From Neocallimastix lanati (nom. inval.) (taxonomy: Eukaryota > Neocallimastigomycota > Neocallimastigomycetes > Neocallimastigales > Neocallimastigaceae), in the NCBI GenBank assembly GCA_016946835.1, contig JACVTC010000018.1, positions 1,712,501 to 1,767,508 on the forward strand: a stretch of 55,008 nt of DNA, read 5' to 3'. The notes beneath the pieces are model-generated. The model did no database searches, was not told the origin of the DNA, and saw nothing but the letters and a program-made list of their open reading frames with translations. The position numbers were made by a program, and so were the translations under genes. Shown piece after piece: positions 9,891 through 20,799 of this stretch (positions within the stretch are counted from its first letter, which is position 1; each line of letters starts with the position of its first letter).

Positions 9891-11515
9891 TGAATAAAGA
9901 TAAAAAAAAAAAGTTAAAAATTATGGATTTATTTTTTTATAAAAGTAAAGAAGATTTGAAAGAAGAACTTAATAAGGAAATTAAAAATGGCAATATTCAA
10001 AAAGTAAAAACTATTTTAGATTATGCTATTAAAAATAAAATTATTTTGGAATTAAATGAAAAAAATGAATATGGAGAGTATCCACTTTTAGAAGCCACTT
10101 ATGAAAATAATATTGAAATAATTAAATTATTAATTGATTATGCCACAGAAAATAAAATTATTTTAAAATTAAATGAAAAAAATAATTATGGAAATTATTA
10201 TCCACTTTTAAGAGCCACTGATAATAATAATATTGAAATGGTTCATTTATTAATGGATTATGCCAATAACAATAAAATTATTTTAGAATTAAATGAAAAA
10301 AATAAAGATGGATGGTATCCACTTTTAAGAGCCACTATTAGTAATAATATTGAAATGGTTAAATTGTTAATAGAATATGCCAATAACAATAAAATTATTT
10401 TAGAATTAAATGAAAAAAATGAAGATGGATTTATCCCAATATTTGGGGCAATACAAAATAATAATATTGAAATGTTTAATGTGTTGGTGGAATATTCCAA
10501 AGAAAATGGAATAAAATTAAGAATTGATGAAAATGATATTGAAAAAATAATTTCGATAAAATATTCAGATTGTAAATTAAATAATATTTCAGAAATTAAT
10601 TCTAAATTTATCAAATTAATCAATTTTTGTAAAAATAAAAATATAATTGAAGTAATATTCAGCAGAAACAGTTACTTTTTGAAAAAATTTAATGAAATTA
10701 ATGAAAAAGAAAGAATAAAAAATGAGAAGGAATTAATGAAAAAACAATTGGAAGAAGAAAGAAAAGCAAGCGAAAAAATAGAAAAAGAAAACGAATCAAT
10801 GAAAAAAGAATTGGAAAATGAAAGAAAAGCAAAAGATAAAATAGGAAAAGAAAATGAAATAAAGAAAATAGAATTGGAAAAAGAAAAAAAGGAGAAAGAA
10901 AAAATAAAAAAAGAAAATGAATCAATGAAAAAAAAATTGGAAAATAAAATAAAAGCAAAAGAAAAAATAGAAAAAGAAAATGAATCAATGAAAAAAGAAT
11001 TGGAAAATGAAAGAAAAGAAAAAGAAAAAATAAAAAAAGAAAATGAATCAATGAAAAAAGAATTGGAAAATGAAAGAAAAGCAAAAGAAAAAATAGAAAA
11101 AGAAAATGAAATAAAAATAAAAGAATTGGAAAATGAAAGAAAAGCAAAAGAAAAAATAGAAAAAGAAAATGAAATAAAAATAAAAGAATTGGAAAATGAA
11201 AGAAAAACGAAGGAAAAAATAGAAAAAGAAAATGAATTAATGAAAAAAGAATTGGAAGAAGAAAAAAAGGAGAAAGAGAAAAAAGATGAGGAAAAATTGA
11301 AAAAAAAGAATTATATAATTGAAAAATATAATAATAAAAGAGATAATAATGAAACCTTATTAACCTCTGAATGTAAACAAGGTAATATTGAAGAAGTTAA
11401 AAAATTGATTCGGTATGGAATGAATATCAATAAGAGAAATAAAGATGGAGACACCCCATTATTAATTGCATGTAAAAATGGAAATATAGAATTAATAAAA
11501 TATTTATTAACTTAA
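9890..11515 (+). CDS. Ankyrin-repeat coiled-coil protein, array gene D (intact)
   Basis: 541 aa from the first Met. A second Met at 9923 (MDLFFYKSKEDLKEEL) aligns with the start of gene A and is a likely alternative start, leaving out a Lys-rich 11-residue extension. It has a partial ankyrin repeat, four 39-residue ankyrin repeats and the linker with 'NSKFIKLINFCKNKN'. A coiled coil of eight 21-residue units plus partial ones follows, then two C-terminal ankyrin repeats ending LIKYLLT. It is the longest copy and one of two unbroken ones. Its N-terminus and leader match gene B. It is probably an intracellular protein-binding scaffold, but the partner is unknown. Confidence 0.85.
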   Translation: MNKDKKKKLKIMDLFFYKSKEDLKEELNKEIKNGNIQKVKTILDYAIKNKIILELNEKNEYGEYPLLEATYENNIEIIKLLIDYATENKIILKLNEKNNYGNYYPLLRATDNNNIEMVHLLMDYANNNKIILELNEKNKDGWYPLLRATISNNIEMVKLLIEYANNNKIILELNEKNEDGFIPIFGAIQNNNIEMFNVLVEYSKENGIKLRIDENDIEKIISIKYSDCKLNNISEINSKFIKLINFCKNKNIIEVIFSRNSYFLKKFNEINEKERIKNEKELMKKQLEEERKASEKIEKENESMKKELENERKAKDKIGKENEIKKIELEKEKKEKEKIKKENESMKKKLENKIKAKEKIEKENESMKKELENERKEKEKIKKENESMKKELENERKAKEKIEKENEIKIKELENERKAKEKIEKENEIKIKELENERKTKEKIEKENELMKKELEEEKKEKEKKDEEKLKKKNYIIEKYNNKRDNNETLLTSECKQGNIEEVKKLIRYGMNINKRNKDGDTPLLIACKNGNIELIKYLLT

Positions 11516-11879
11516 GTTATAATTTCATAAAACCCTATTCTTCACAATATGTACATTATTTATTTTATTGTTTATTATAAAAGAACAATTAGAAATTATT
11601 ATTTTTTAGTTTTACAATAGAATTTATTAAAACTGCTTTTATTATAAATAATAATGAAAAATGTTGTTATTATTAATAAAATAAAAATAAAAATAAAAAT
11701 GAAATTTAAAAATATATGAACTGGAATAAAAAAAAAAATAAAAAATAAAAAATCTATATTTAAAAAAAATTTATTATTTATTAAAAAATAATTATTATAA
11801 AATAATGAAAAAAAAATTTTTTTTTTAAATATTAATTATTTTTTAAATTTCATATTAAAATATTTATTTTATATGTTAT
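11516..11879. other. Conserved 3' tail of gene D and start of unit 5
   Basis: Carries the tail sequence shared by all array genes, then the unit-5 boundary ('tgaactggaataaa' at 11717) and AT-rich spacer up to the copia insertion. No gene is seen. Confidence 0.7.
11875..11879. other. Left target-site duplication of copia element 1 (gttat)
   Basis: gttat directly precedes the left LTR and recurs directly after the right LTR (16603-16607). Joining the flanks across the element restores the sequence found at this place in unit 4. Confidence 0.9.
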
Positions 11880-12098
11880 TGTAAGAAATATTTAAGTTTT
11901 ATTAATAAATTTATAATTTTATTTATTATATTATTGCTAATTGTTTTAGTACTTACACAAATAAAGTTGTATTTATATAAAAATTTGTGGCTTGGCTTCA
12001 TTACTAATTTTGAATTACATGAATATTCTTAGAATAAATGCATTACTAATTATTACTAATTATTATTAATTCAATTCAATGTTTTAATTATTCTAACA
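11880..12098 (-). repeat. 3' LTR of copia element 1
   Basis: 219 bp. On the plus strand it runs from tgtaagaaatatttaag to attattctaaca, so it has TG...CA termini, and it matches 16384-16602. Confidence 0.93.
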
Positions 12099-12112
12099 TT
12101 CCGCTTAAACTT
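12099..12112 (-). other. Polypurine tract of copia element 1 (weak)
   Basis: Read on the minus strand, 'aagtttaagcggaa' abuts the 3' LTR start TGTTAG. The purine run is short and degraded compared with the G-rich tract of copia element 2. Confidence 0.4.
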
Positions 12113-12190
12113 AAATTATTTTAGGAAATGATTTAATGTTTTGTAAAGTTGATTTTATAATATGTATTGTTTAGTTTTGTATAGTATGTA

Positions 12191-15100
12191 TTAGTTTATG
12201 TCAAAAATTTTACTTGTGAAACTTTTTAATTTTGTTCCATTAATGTTTTTTGTTAATATGTCGGCCACCATTTCACTTATATTCTTGTATTTTAGTATAA
12301 TTTTGTTTTTCTTAATGTTGTCGTTATCAAAATGAAATTTTATATCTATATGTTTTAATTTTGTAGAGAATTCACCATTTTCCATAATTATTTTACTTGA
12401 TTTATTGTCTGTGTATATTGTGATAGGAGATTTGTGGTTGAATAATTCATATATAATGTTTTTAAACCACAGAGCCTTCTTGATGCATTCTGAGGTACTA
12501 ATGAATTCTGCCTCTGCAGTGGAAATAGCTACTATTGTTTATTTCTTGGAATACCATGAAATGGGCGAGTTTCCCATTAAGAATATATGACCTGATGTTG
12601 ATTTCCGGTTTTCCTTGTCATCAGCGAAATCGGCATCGGTATATCCATGAAATGGACCTAAACCCCATTATATAAAATTTTGTAGTATTTAGTGTTATTT
12701 AAATATTTTAAAATATTAATAATTTTATACCAATCGGCGTATGTAGAATTTTCACACTATCGTGCAGCATGATGTACTGCCAAAGAAATGTTTGGCCGAG
12801 TGCATTTTGCTAAATATATAAGTGATCCGATTACACTTTTATATGTAGTAGGATCAAAAGGTTTATCATTAGTAATATTATTTAGTGTGCAAGGTGTGTT
12901 AGTTCTTTTGTTTTAAGTAATTTTAAAATTACTCAATAAATTTTCAATAAAATTTGTTTGTGAAATTCGGTATTTGAATTTCGTTTGTTCAATTGTAATA
13001 CCTAGAAAATATTTTATAGGCCCATAATTAGAGATTTTAAATTTTGATTTAATTTTATTGATTATATCATTTATTTCATAGTTACTACCACTGATGATCA
13101 TATCATCTACATATATACCAATTAAACAAATTATTTTATTATTTTTTAGTTTCCTAAAAATGCACGGATCTGATTTTAATTGATGGAAGCCTTGTTCTTT
13201 TATGAAGATAGAAATTGTTTCGAACCATTGTCTTCCAGACTGCCTTAAGCCATACAGAGCTTTATTTAATTTCCAAAATCCTTTTTGGTAATTCTTATCT
13301 CCGGGAGGGATAGTGGTATATATGTCTTTATCAAGGTTAGCGTTTAGGTAGGCAGCTTTTACGTCTAACTGGTAGATATTCCATTTTAAGTAAGATGCAA
13401 TCGATATTATAAATTTTAGGCTATCTTAATTCAAAGTAGGAGAGTATGTTAATTAAAAATCAATACCAAATACTTGGGTAAATCCTCGAGCAACGAGTCT
13501 AGCTTTGTATTTTGTTATATTATTGTGCTTGTCTCTTTTAATTGTAAATACCCATTTGGTAGTAATTGTTTTTCTATTATTTGGTACTTCTTTAACTATT
13601 GTCATAATATTGTTTTAATATAAGTTGTATAATTCTTCATTAATTGCATTAATCCAGTGTTCTTTATTCTTACATGTTATTGCTTGATTATAATTGAATG
13701 GTATATCTGATTCTATTATATTTATTGATTTATGATTATCAGTACTATTTATCCTCTTATTTTCATTAAATAACGGTGTTCCTGTGCGTTTATTTAATAT
13801 CATATTATCATAAAAATGAACATGACGTGACCGTATATCATTGTTTATTAATGAATTGTTATTTTTAATGCTATCAACTGCATTAATTAATGTATTGTTA
13901 AAATTTCTATGTGAAATCTCATTATTATTATTTGATGTATTAGATGTTGATTTTATACAATTAATATCCATATTTTCTTCTTCTTTATTGATGTTATTAT
14001 CAGACGGATTTATGTTGTTCGTTGAATTTATAGTGATATTGTTGGAATTAAAAAATTCAGGATACTTATAAATGTGTAGACCAGGAGTGTCTTCTTTAAA
14101 GACTGCTTCTCTTACTAAATGAAATTTTTGGTTGGTTTTATCCATAATTATATAACAATGAGTGTCGAATTTTATCCCTAAAAATATTCCTTCCTTTGAA
14201 TTTATATCTATTTTTGATTTTTTATTTTGTAAATTATTATAAAAAGCAGTGCATCCGAAAACTTTAATTGGTGTAATATCGACTTTTGTGTTATAGAATA
14301 TTTCATTTGGTATTAAATTTGAAATACTTTTTCTTGGAGTTATAATGTATAGATGATTTGCATATATTGATGCAAAAGACCAAAAGTCTTTACTAAGTTT
14401 TGACCAATAAATTAATGTTTTAACTGAGTTCATAAGAGTTTGGTTAAATCGTTCCGCGATGCCATTGTTTTCCGGATTGTACGGAGTAGAAAATATTTTC
14501 TTTATTCCAAGTTTTCTAAAATATTTCTTTATTTTGGAATTGTTGTATTCTCTAGCATTATCGCTTTTAAAAAATTTTATCTTATTACCGTGATGGTTTT
14601 CTATATATTTGAGAAAATATAATATTGCGTTTACTGTTTAAGATTTTTCTTTTAGTAGATATATCCATGATTTGCGACTAAATTCATCAATAAATGTTAG
14701 TATATATTTCATACCATCTATTGAGATCGGTTTAATTGGTCCTATCAAATCAGAGTGTATACCTTCTAATAGAGTCGAAGTCATTGGAGTGATTTTGTTG
14801 TGGGGTTTCATTTTTAATTTTGAAATTTTACAATCTAGGCATTGTTCTGTGTTTACATTATGTAAATTTATATATTTATTAATGTCTGGTTGGTAAAAAT
14901 GCCCCAACCGTCTATGCCATTAACTTGTTTGTTGTTCAATTGAGGATATTGGTTTTAAATTTGTTGCTTTTAGTCTAACAATATTAAATTGATCTGGAAA
15001 TATGATGTCGATTATTTTATTGTTGTTGTTAGTTAATGTTAATGATATTTTTTCGTTGATGTTGTTGATGCTTACATTGATTCCAGATTTTGCTAATTTT

Positions 15101-15420
15101 ATCCTACTAATTATGTTCTTATTGCTGTTTGTTGAATAATATACTTTATTTAAAGTAAATTTATGGTTATTTATTATTCCATGATATGTTCTATATCCTT
15201 CAAAATGGCAGAGAGTATTATTTGCACATTTCATGGTAGTCTTATTTTCTGTGTAATCCTCCAGTATATTTTTATTATTTGTGATATGTTCGCTGGCACC
15301 TGTGTCATAAGTCCAAGTTGTATAACTATCTTCATTTTGTGTTGACGATTCATCATGTTCCAGGTTGTTTATAGATGGACCAAACATCGTTTGTATTTCA
15401 TCATAACACAGTGTTTTGTC
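12191..15420 (-). pseudogene. Copia pol of element 1 (protease-integrase-RT-RNase H), degenerate
   Basis: Minus strand. It starts with the protease motif in 'TWTYDTGASEHITNN' (Asp-Thr-Gly-Ala-Ser). The GAG-pre-integrase zinc region (HRRLGH...CLDC) follows, then the integrase core (HSDLIGP, KSDNAREY, GIAERFN: Asp, Asp, Glu) and the C-terminal 'KVFGCTAFYNNLQNKKSK'. The RT has ALYGLRQSGRQW and IGIYVDDMIISG, and an RNase H tail is present. Stops interrupt it at about 14919, 14638 and 13612 and repeatedly in RT/RNase H. A frameshift lies between 13100 and 12385. Where element 2 can be aligned, the stops replace Leu, Asn and Gly codons, so they are decay and not a recoded stop. Confidence 0.88.
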
Positions 15421-15448
15421 CTTGTAATTCTCTTTATCGATTTATATA

Positions 15449-16351
15449 TTATTTATTGATTGTTTTTTCTTTGTTCTTATTTGAGTTTGTATTATTTAAT
15501 TTCTTCTTAATGTTCTTGTTAAATATGCATCTTTTGTTATTTCTGTTGGTTCCGCATGGGTTAAAGTAACAATCCTTTGCTAAATGTCCTTTTTTATTAC
15601 AAATCAAGAAATATTTCTTCGTCTTATTTTTGAATTTTCTTTGTATCATATATCTTTTCTTATTTTCTATATTATTGAGATCTGGTATATCTCCACTTGA
15701 ATGGATACTTTCTGTTTTTTGCTTTTCAATATTAGAGTTATTAACTCTATCATTTTTGTATGTGAAGACAGTGAATTTGTCTTTTATTTCTTCGTAAAAC
15801 TGTTCTGGAGTTAATTTTGAACTAACTATCACCTTGCTTTTAAGATCATTTGGTAATGCATCGTGCATGATTATGATCTTTTCTATATTAGTAGGTTTTG
15901 TAGGGGAGTCATTCAATAATCTGAATAATTCCATTATTTCATTTGTGACGTTCATTGTTTCTTGAACATCCTTTGCGCGGATTGAATATAGCCTTTTCAT
16001 CCACATACCATAAAAGGCAGAATTATCGTTTTAATATAATTTTTCTATTTTCTTCATTCTCTCATGTACAGTTTTACAATACTTTATATATGTTTTTATT
16101 TTATCACAGACATTAGTTAAGATAATAGTACAGGCCATTGCGTCTTCTGTTTCTAGGTTTTCATTGAAATCACTGTCTTCTGGTGATAAATTCCCATTGT
16201 TTGTAGGCTTTTTTAACATGTCATTCACATTATATTTGATATATTTTGTTAATTTTTTCGCCCTTAAGTAATCCATCATTATAGAATACCAAATTGGGAA
16301 ATTATCTATTCCCTGGAGTTTTTCTTTTTCGGATAAAATAAGTTCAGACAT
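15449..16351 (-). pseudogene. Copia gag of element 1, one in-frame stop
   Basis: Starts MSELILSEKEKLQGIDNFPI and runs to a TAA at 16031-16033, then continues in the same frame (NDNSAFYGMWMKRLYSIRAK) to 15449. The aligned element-2 gag has Gly at the stop. The nucleocapsid finger reads FLICNKKGHLAKDC: the second Cys, His and third Cys are present but the first Cys is Phe, so the CX2CX4HX4C knuckle is broken. The gag start lies 33 bp inside the 5' LTR boundary. Confidence 0.85.
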
Positions 16352-16370
16352 TTTAAGTTTTAAGTGACTT

Positions 16371-16383
16371 GAGTCTCTTAATC
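16371..16383 (-). other. Primer-binding site of copia element 1 (half tRNA-Lys type)
   Basis: Directly inside the 5' LTR the minus strand reads GATTAAGAGACTC. The complement, GAGTCTCTTAATC, carries the CTCTTAA loop of a tRNA-Lys(CUU) anticodon arm. The same start, GATTAAGAG, sits at the same place in two other elements here. Confidence 0.6.
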
Positions 16384-16602
16384 TGTAAGAAATATTTAAG
16401 TTTTATTAATAAATTTATAATTTTATTTATTATATTACTGTTAATTGTTTTAGTATTTACACAAATATAGTTGTATTTATATAAAAATTTGTGGCTTGGC
16501 TTTATTACTAATTATGAATTACATGAATATTCTTAAAATAAATGCATTAATAATTATTACTAATTATTATTAATTTAATTCAATATTTTAATTATTCTAA
16601 CA
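16384..16602 (-). repeat. 5' LTR of copia element 1
   Basis: 219 bp, about 95% identical to 11880-12098 by eye, followed by target duplication gttat (16603-16607). Confidence 0.93.
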
Positions 16603-16720
16603 GTTATATAATAATTTTTTAGAATTAAAATATTTAATTTTAACTTTAAATTTATAATTTTAATATTTTTTAATATTTTTTTTTTTTTTTTTTCATTTTG
16701 GTTTCATTTAATTTTTATAT

Positions 16721-16759
<39 letters not shown>

Positions 16760-16948
16760 TTTTTTATTTATTTTTTTTTTTTAGTTATTCACATTCATAT
16801 ATATTTAAAAATATTTATTAATTGTTTAAAAATTTAAGAATGAAAAAGATGATTTGCGATTTATTTTGAAATTATAATTTTTGAAATTATAAATTTTGAA
16901 TAATATGTTAAAATGTTAGAATTCCAAATTAAAATGTATAATAAACTA

Positions 16949-16980
<32 letters not shown>

Positions 16981-16984
16981 GAAT
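16603..16984. other. Rest of unit 5 leader region
   Basis: Resumes array unit 5 immediately after the target duplication ('ataataattttttagaatta'), with a T run, an ATTT run (about 16719-16762) and the conserved block 'aatgaaaaagatgatttgcg', one base changed from the other units. No gene is seen. Confidence 0.65.
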
Positions 16985-17350
<366 letters not shown>

Positions 17351-17835
17351 TTTATTTATTTATTTATTATTACTTATTATTTCTTCTGCTTTATTTCTAT
17401 ATTTATGGACATAAAAAGCAATAAAAAGAGTTAAAAATAATTGATTAAATATGTAAATAATATATAAATATATATTATAATATATTATATATTCATTTAT
17501 TTAATTTAAATTAAAAAATGAAATAAAAAAATTAATTTTTTTTTATTAGTTCCAATTTTTTTTAATTATTTTATTTAAAAAAAAAATAAAACGGAAAATA
17601 AATTAAAAAAAAAAATGGATCTAAAAATTTTTTTAATTATTATTTATAGTATAAAAAGAAAAGAAAATTTTTTAAAAAAAAATAAAAAATTTTTTTTTTA
17701 AATTCATAAAATGAATAAAAAATTAATAAATAAATAAAAAATTAAAAAAACAAATTGATAATAAAATATAAGTAATTTCATCTGTTATAAGGAAATTCCA
17801 GAAATAAAAAATTATTAAATAAAAATAAAAAAAAA
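17351..17835. other. Spacer and leader of gene E
   Basis: Holds the conserved 'ttcttctgctttatttctat' segment, a degraded hairpin (TTAGTTCC at 17546-17553 against GGATCTAA at 17617-17624) and the conserved leader at 17746-17815 with GGAAATTCC. Confidence 0.6.
17746..17815 (+). promoter_or_regulatory. Conserved leader block of pseudogene E
   Basis: Same block as upstream of the other array genes, with 'catctgttataaggaaattc'. It is preserved although the gene behind it is dead. Confidence 0.4.
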
Positions 17836-19143
17836 AAGTTAAAAAATTTGTATTTATTTTTTTATAAAAGAAAAGAAGATTTGAAAGAAGAACTTCATGA
17901 TGAAATTATAAATTAAAATACTCAAAAAGTAAAAAATATTTTAGATTATGCCAATAAAAATAAAATTATTTTAGAATTAAATGAAAAAAATAAATATAGA
18001 TGGTATCCACTTTTAGATGCCACCTATTTTGATAATATTGAAATGATTCAATTATTAAAGGATTACGCCAATAAAAATAAAATTATTTTAAAATAAAATA
18101 AAAAAAATAATTATGGATATACTCCGATATTTGGGGCAATACAAAATAATAATATTGAAATGTTTAAATTGTTGGTGAAATATTCCATCGAAAAAGGAAT
18201 AAAATTAATCATTGATGAAAATGATATTGAAAAAATGATTTCAGAAAAATATTACCTTTGTAAATTAAGGAATATTTCAGAAATTAATTCTAAATTTATC
18301 GAATTAATCTATTTTTATAAAAATAAAAATATAATTAAAGTAATATTCAGCAGAAACAGTTACTTTTTGAAAAAATTTAATGAAATTAATGAAAATGAAA
18401 GAATAGAAAATGAAATTGAATCAATGATAAAAGAATCGGAAAAAGAAAGAAGAGCAAAAGAAAAAATAAAAAAAGAAAATGAATTAAAGAAAAAAGAATG
18501 GGAAGATGAAAGAAAAAAGAAGGAAAAATAAAAAAAGAAAATGAAATAAAAATAAAAGAATTGGAAAATGAAAGAAAAGAGAGGGAAAAAATAAAAAAAG
18601 AAAATGAAATAAAAATAAAAGAATTGAAAAATGAAAGAAAAGAGAGGGAAAAAATAAAAAAAGAAAATGAAATAAAAATAAAAGAATTGAAAAATGAAAG
18701 AAAAGAGAAGGAAAAAATAAAAAAAGAAAATGAAATAAAAATAAAAGAATTGGAAAATGAAAGAAAAGAGAGGGAAAAAATAAAAAAAGAAAATGAATTA
18801 ATGAGAAAAGAATTGAAAAATGAAAGAAAAGCAAAGGAAAAAATAGAAAAAGAAAATGAAATAAAAATAAAAGAATTGGAAGAAGAAAAAAAGGAGAAAG
18901 AGAAAAAAAAAAAAAGAGGAATAATTGGAAAAGAAGAATTATATAATTGAAAAATATAATAATAAAAGAGATAATAATAAAACCTTATTAACCTCTGAAT
19001 GTAAACAAGGTAATATTGAAGAAGTTAAAAAATTGATTCGGTATGGAATGAATATCAATAGGAAGAATAAAGATGGAGACACACCATTATTAATTGCATG
19101 TAAAAATGGAAATATAGAATTAATAAAATATTTATTAAGTTAA
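17836..19143 (+). pseudogene. Ankyrin coiled-coil gene E, degenerate
   Basis: The N-terminal KLKNLYLFFYKRKEDLKEEL has no start codon. A TAA follows after HDEIIN and another replaces Leu in ILK-stop-NKKNNYGYTP. The middle, MFKLLVKYSIEKGIKLIIDE through the coiled coil, is open from 18160 to 18531. One A is then missing in a coiled-coil A run, and the second coiled-coil half reads in another frame (18561-18950). A further indel in a long A run (about 18903-18916) precedes the intact C-terminal ankyrin pair (18925-19143). It is the most decayed copy and shares the LKNLYLFF start with gene C. Confidence 0.8.
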
Positions 19144-19542
19144 GTTATAATTTCATAAAACCCTATTCTTCACAATATGTACATTATTTATTTTATTGAT
19201 TATTTTAGAAAAAAAAAATTAGAAATTATTATTTTTAAGTTATACAATAGAATTTATTAAAACTGCTTTTTTTATGAATAATAATGAAAAATATTGTTAT
19301 TATTATGAAAAAAAAAAAAATATAAAAAAAAATAAAAATAAAATTTAAAAATATATGAACTGGAATAAAAAAAAATAAGAAATAAAAAATTTATATTTAA
19401 AAAAAAAAAATTTTTTTTTTCTTTATTTTATAATATTTATTTTTTTAATTTTAATATTAAAATATTTATTTTATATATTATTATATAATAATTTTTTAGA
19501 ATTAAAATATTTAATTTTTACTTTAAATATATAATTTTAATA

Positions 19543-19585
<43 letters not shown>

Positions 19586-20200
19586 TTATTCATTTTCATA
19601 AATATATATAAACATTTTTTATTGTTTAAAATTTTAAAAGTGAAAAGATGTTTTTCTATCTATTTTTAATTTATAATTTTTGAAATTATAAATTTTGAAT
19701 AATACCAATTCCTGTAGAATTCCAAATTAAAATGAAAAAATACTAAATAAATAAATAAATTAAAAATATATATATATGATGTTTACATTTAATCCGTAAT
19801 TATTTATAAAAATATCCATATCATTAAATTATTAATTGTATTTATAGCAGTGAAAAATAAAAAAAATTAAATTGAGAAGGATTGAATTATAAAATATCTG
19901 CTTTTTATTATTTTATTTCTTTAAATAAAATCTATTATGATAAAAACGAAGAAAAAATATTATAAAAAATAAAAAAAATGATATAACTTATATTATTACA
20001 ATTATATTTATTCTTATTTTATTCTTATTTTTATTATTATTCTTATTATTATTCATTATTATTATATATTATTAATATTGTTATTATTATTATTATTTAT
20101 TAGTTATTAACATTACTAACTATTGCTAACTCTTCATCTTTATTTCTATATTTATGGACATAAAAACCAATAAAAAGTGTCAAAAGTAACAAATTATTAA
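19144..20200. other. Tail of gene E and partial unit 6 (no gene)
   Basis: After the conserved gene tail a new unit begins at 19357 and keeps the T run (about 19545-19583), the 'gtgaaaagatgtttttctat' block, and B-type short-frame remains near 19776-19960 that match units 2 and 4. Similarity fades after the 'ttatttctatatttatggac' block near 20140-20200. The leader, hairpin and ankyrin gene are missing, so the array ends here. Confidence 0.6.
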
Positions 20201-20421
20201 AATAATTATTAATTTATTCTTAATATTATAATAATCAATATATTATAAAAGTATAAAACTAAGTAATTATGTTAAATTTGAAAAGAATTCTCTTGATTTT
20301 ATAATAAAATACCTCTAACAAAGACATAATTATAAAATACAAATAAATATTTATTTTGTAAATTCATGTGTGTAATTATTGATATTTTAAAATAAGTGTT
20401 TATTAACTTAAATTTTTGAAA
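20201..20421 (+). repeat. Probable 5' LTR remnant of copia element 3
   Basis: AT-rich stretch between the end of the array similarity and the PBS at 20422. Its position suggests a 5' LTR, but no second copy of it is seen in the window, so its left edge is undefined. Confidence 0.3.
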
Positions 20422-20446
20422 GATTAAGAGTCTCAGTCTCATCCGA
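20422..20446 (+). other. Primer-binding site of copia element 3 (half tRNA-Lys(CUU) type)
   Basis: Reads GATTAAGAGTCTCAGTCTCA then tccga. The reverse complement runs from a TCGG-like D-loop tail to GAGACTCTTAATC, which matches the D-arm to anticodon-arm stretch of eukaryotic tRNA-Lys(CUU). It is the longest and cleanest of the three related PBS copies. Confidence 0.65.
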
Positions 20447-20799
20447 TTGAATAAAACGCAAAAGCTAAGTATATCATTATATATAAGAATAGAATATTAT
20501 TCAAATAATACAATATTTAAAATTATTACGATACTGATCATTACTTATTTATTTATATATTTAATATTTCATTTATCTTATAATATTTATTAATATATGA
20601 CTAAATAAAAAATAAATTGTACCCAAAAATATCACCCAGACATCAGATATGATGAAAATATAAGTAAAATGTCTAATATTATTTATTTAAAATTAAAAGA
20701 TATAAAAAAAAATTTCAGCTTCATTCTTAAACCTAAAATAGGAACAAAATTGATAGTTATGGAATTCAATCAATAATAAAATATTAAATATATCAAAAT
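20447..20799. other. Decayed gag region of copia element 3
   Basis: AT-rich stretch between the PBS and the protease remains. No recognisable gag motif or long open frame is seen. Confidence 0.4.

Larger units (their letters stand above)
11880..16602 (-). mobile_element. Ty1/copia LTR retrotransposon 1, full length but dead
   Basis: A 4.7-kb element on the minus strand with two 219-bp LTRs, a 5-bp target duplication, a PBS, gag, and pol in the order protease, integrase, reverse transcriptase, RNase H (the copia order). The LTRs differ at about 10 of 219 positions by eye, so insertion is not recent. Gag and pol carry many in-frame stops and at least one frameshift. It sits inside array unit 5, and no other unit has it at this position. 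Confidence 0.93.

Noticed and set aside
13612-15000. Reassigned stop codons as an explanation for the many TAA in pol genes
   Set aside because: Where two elements can be aligned, the stops replace different residues (Leu, Gly, Trp, Asn), and host-type genes end normally with TAA. This is decay under the standard code.
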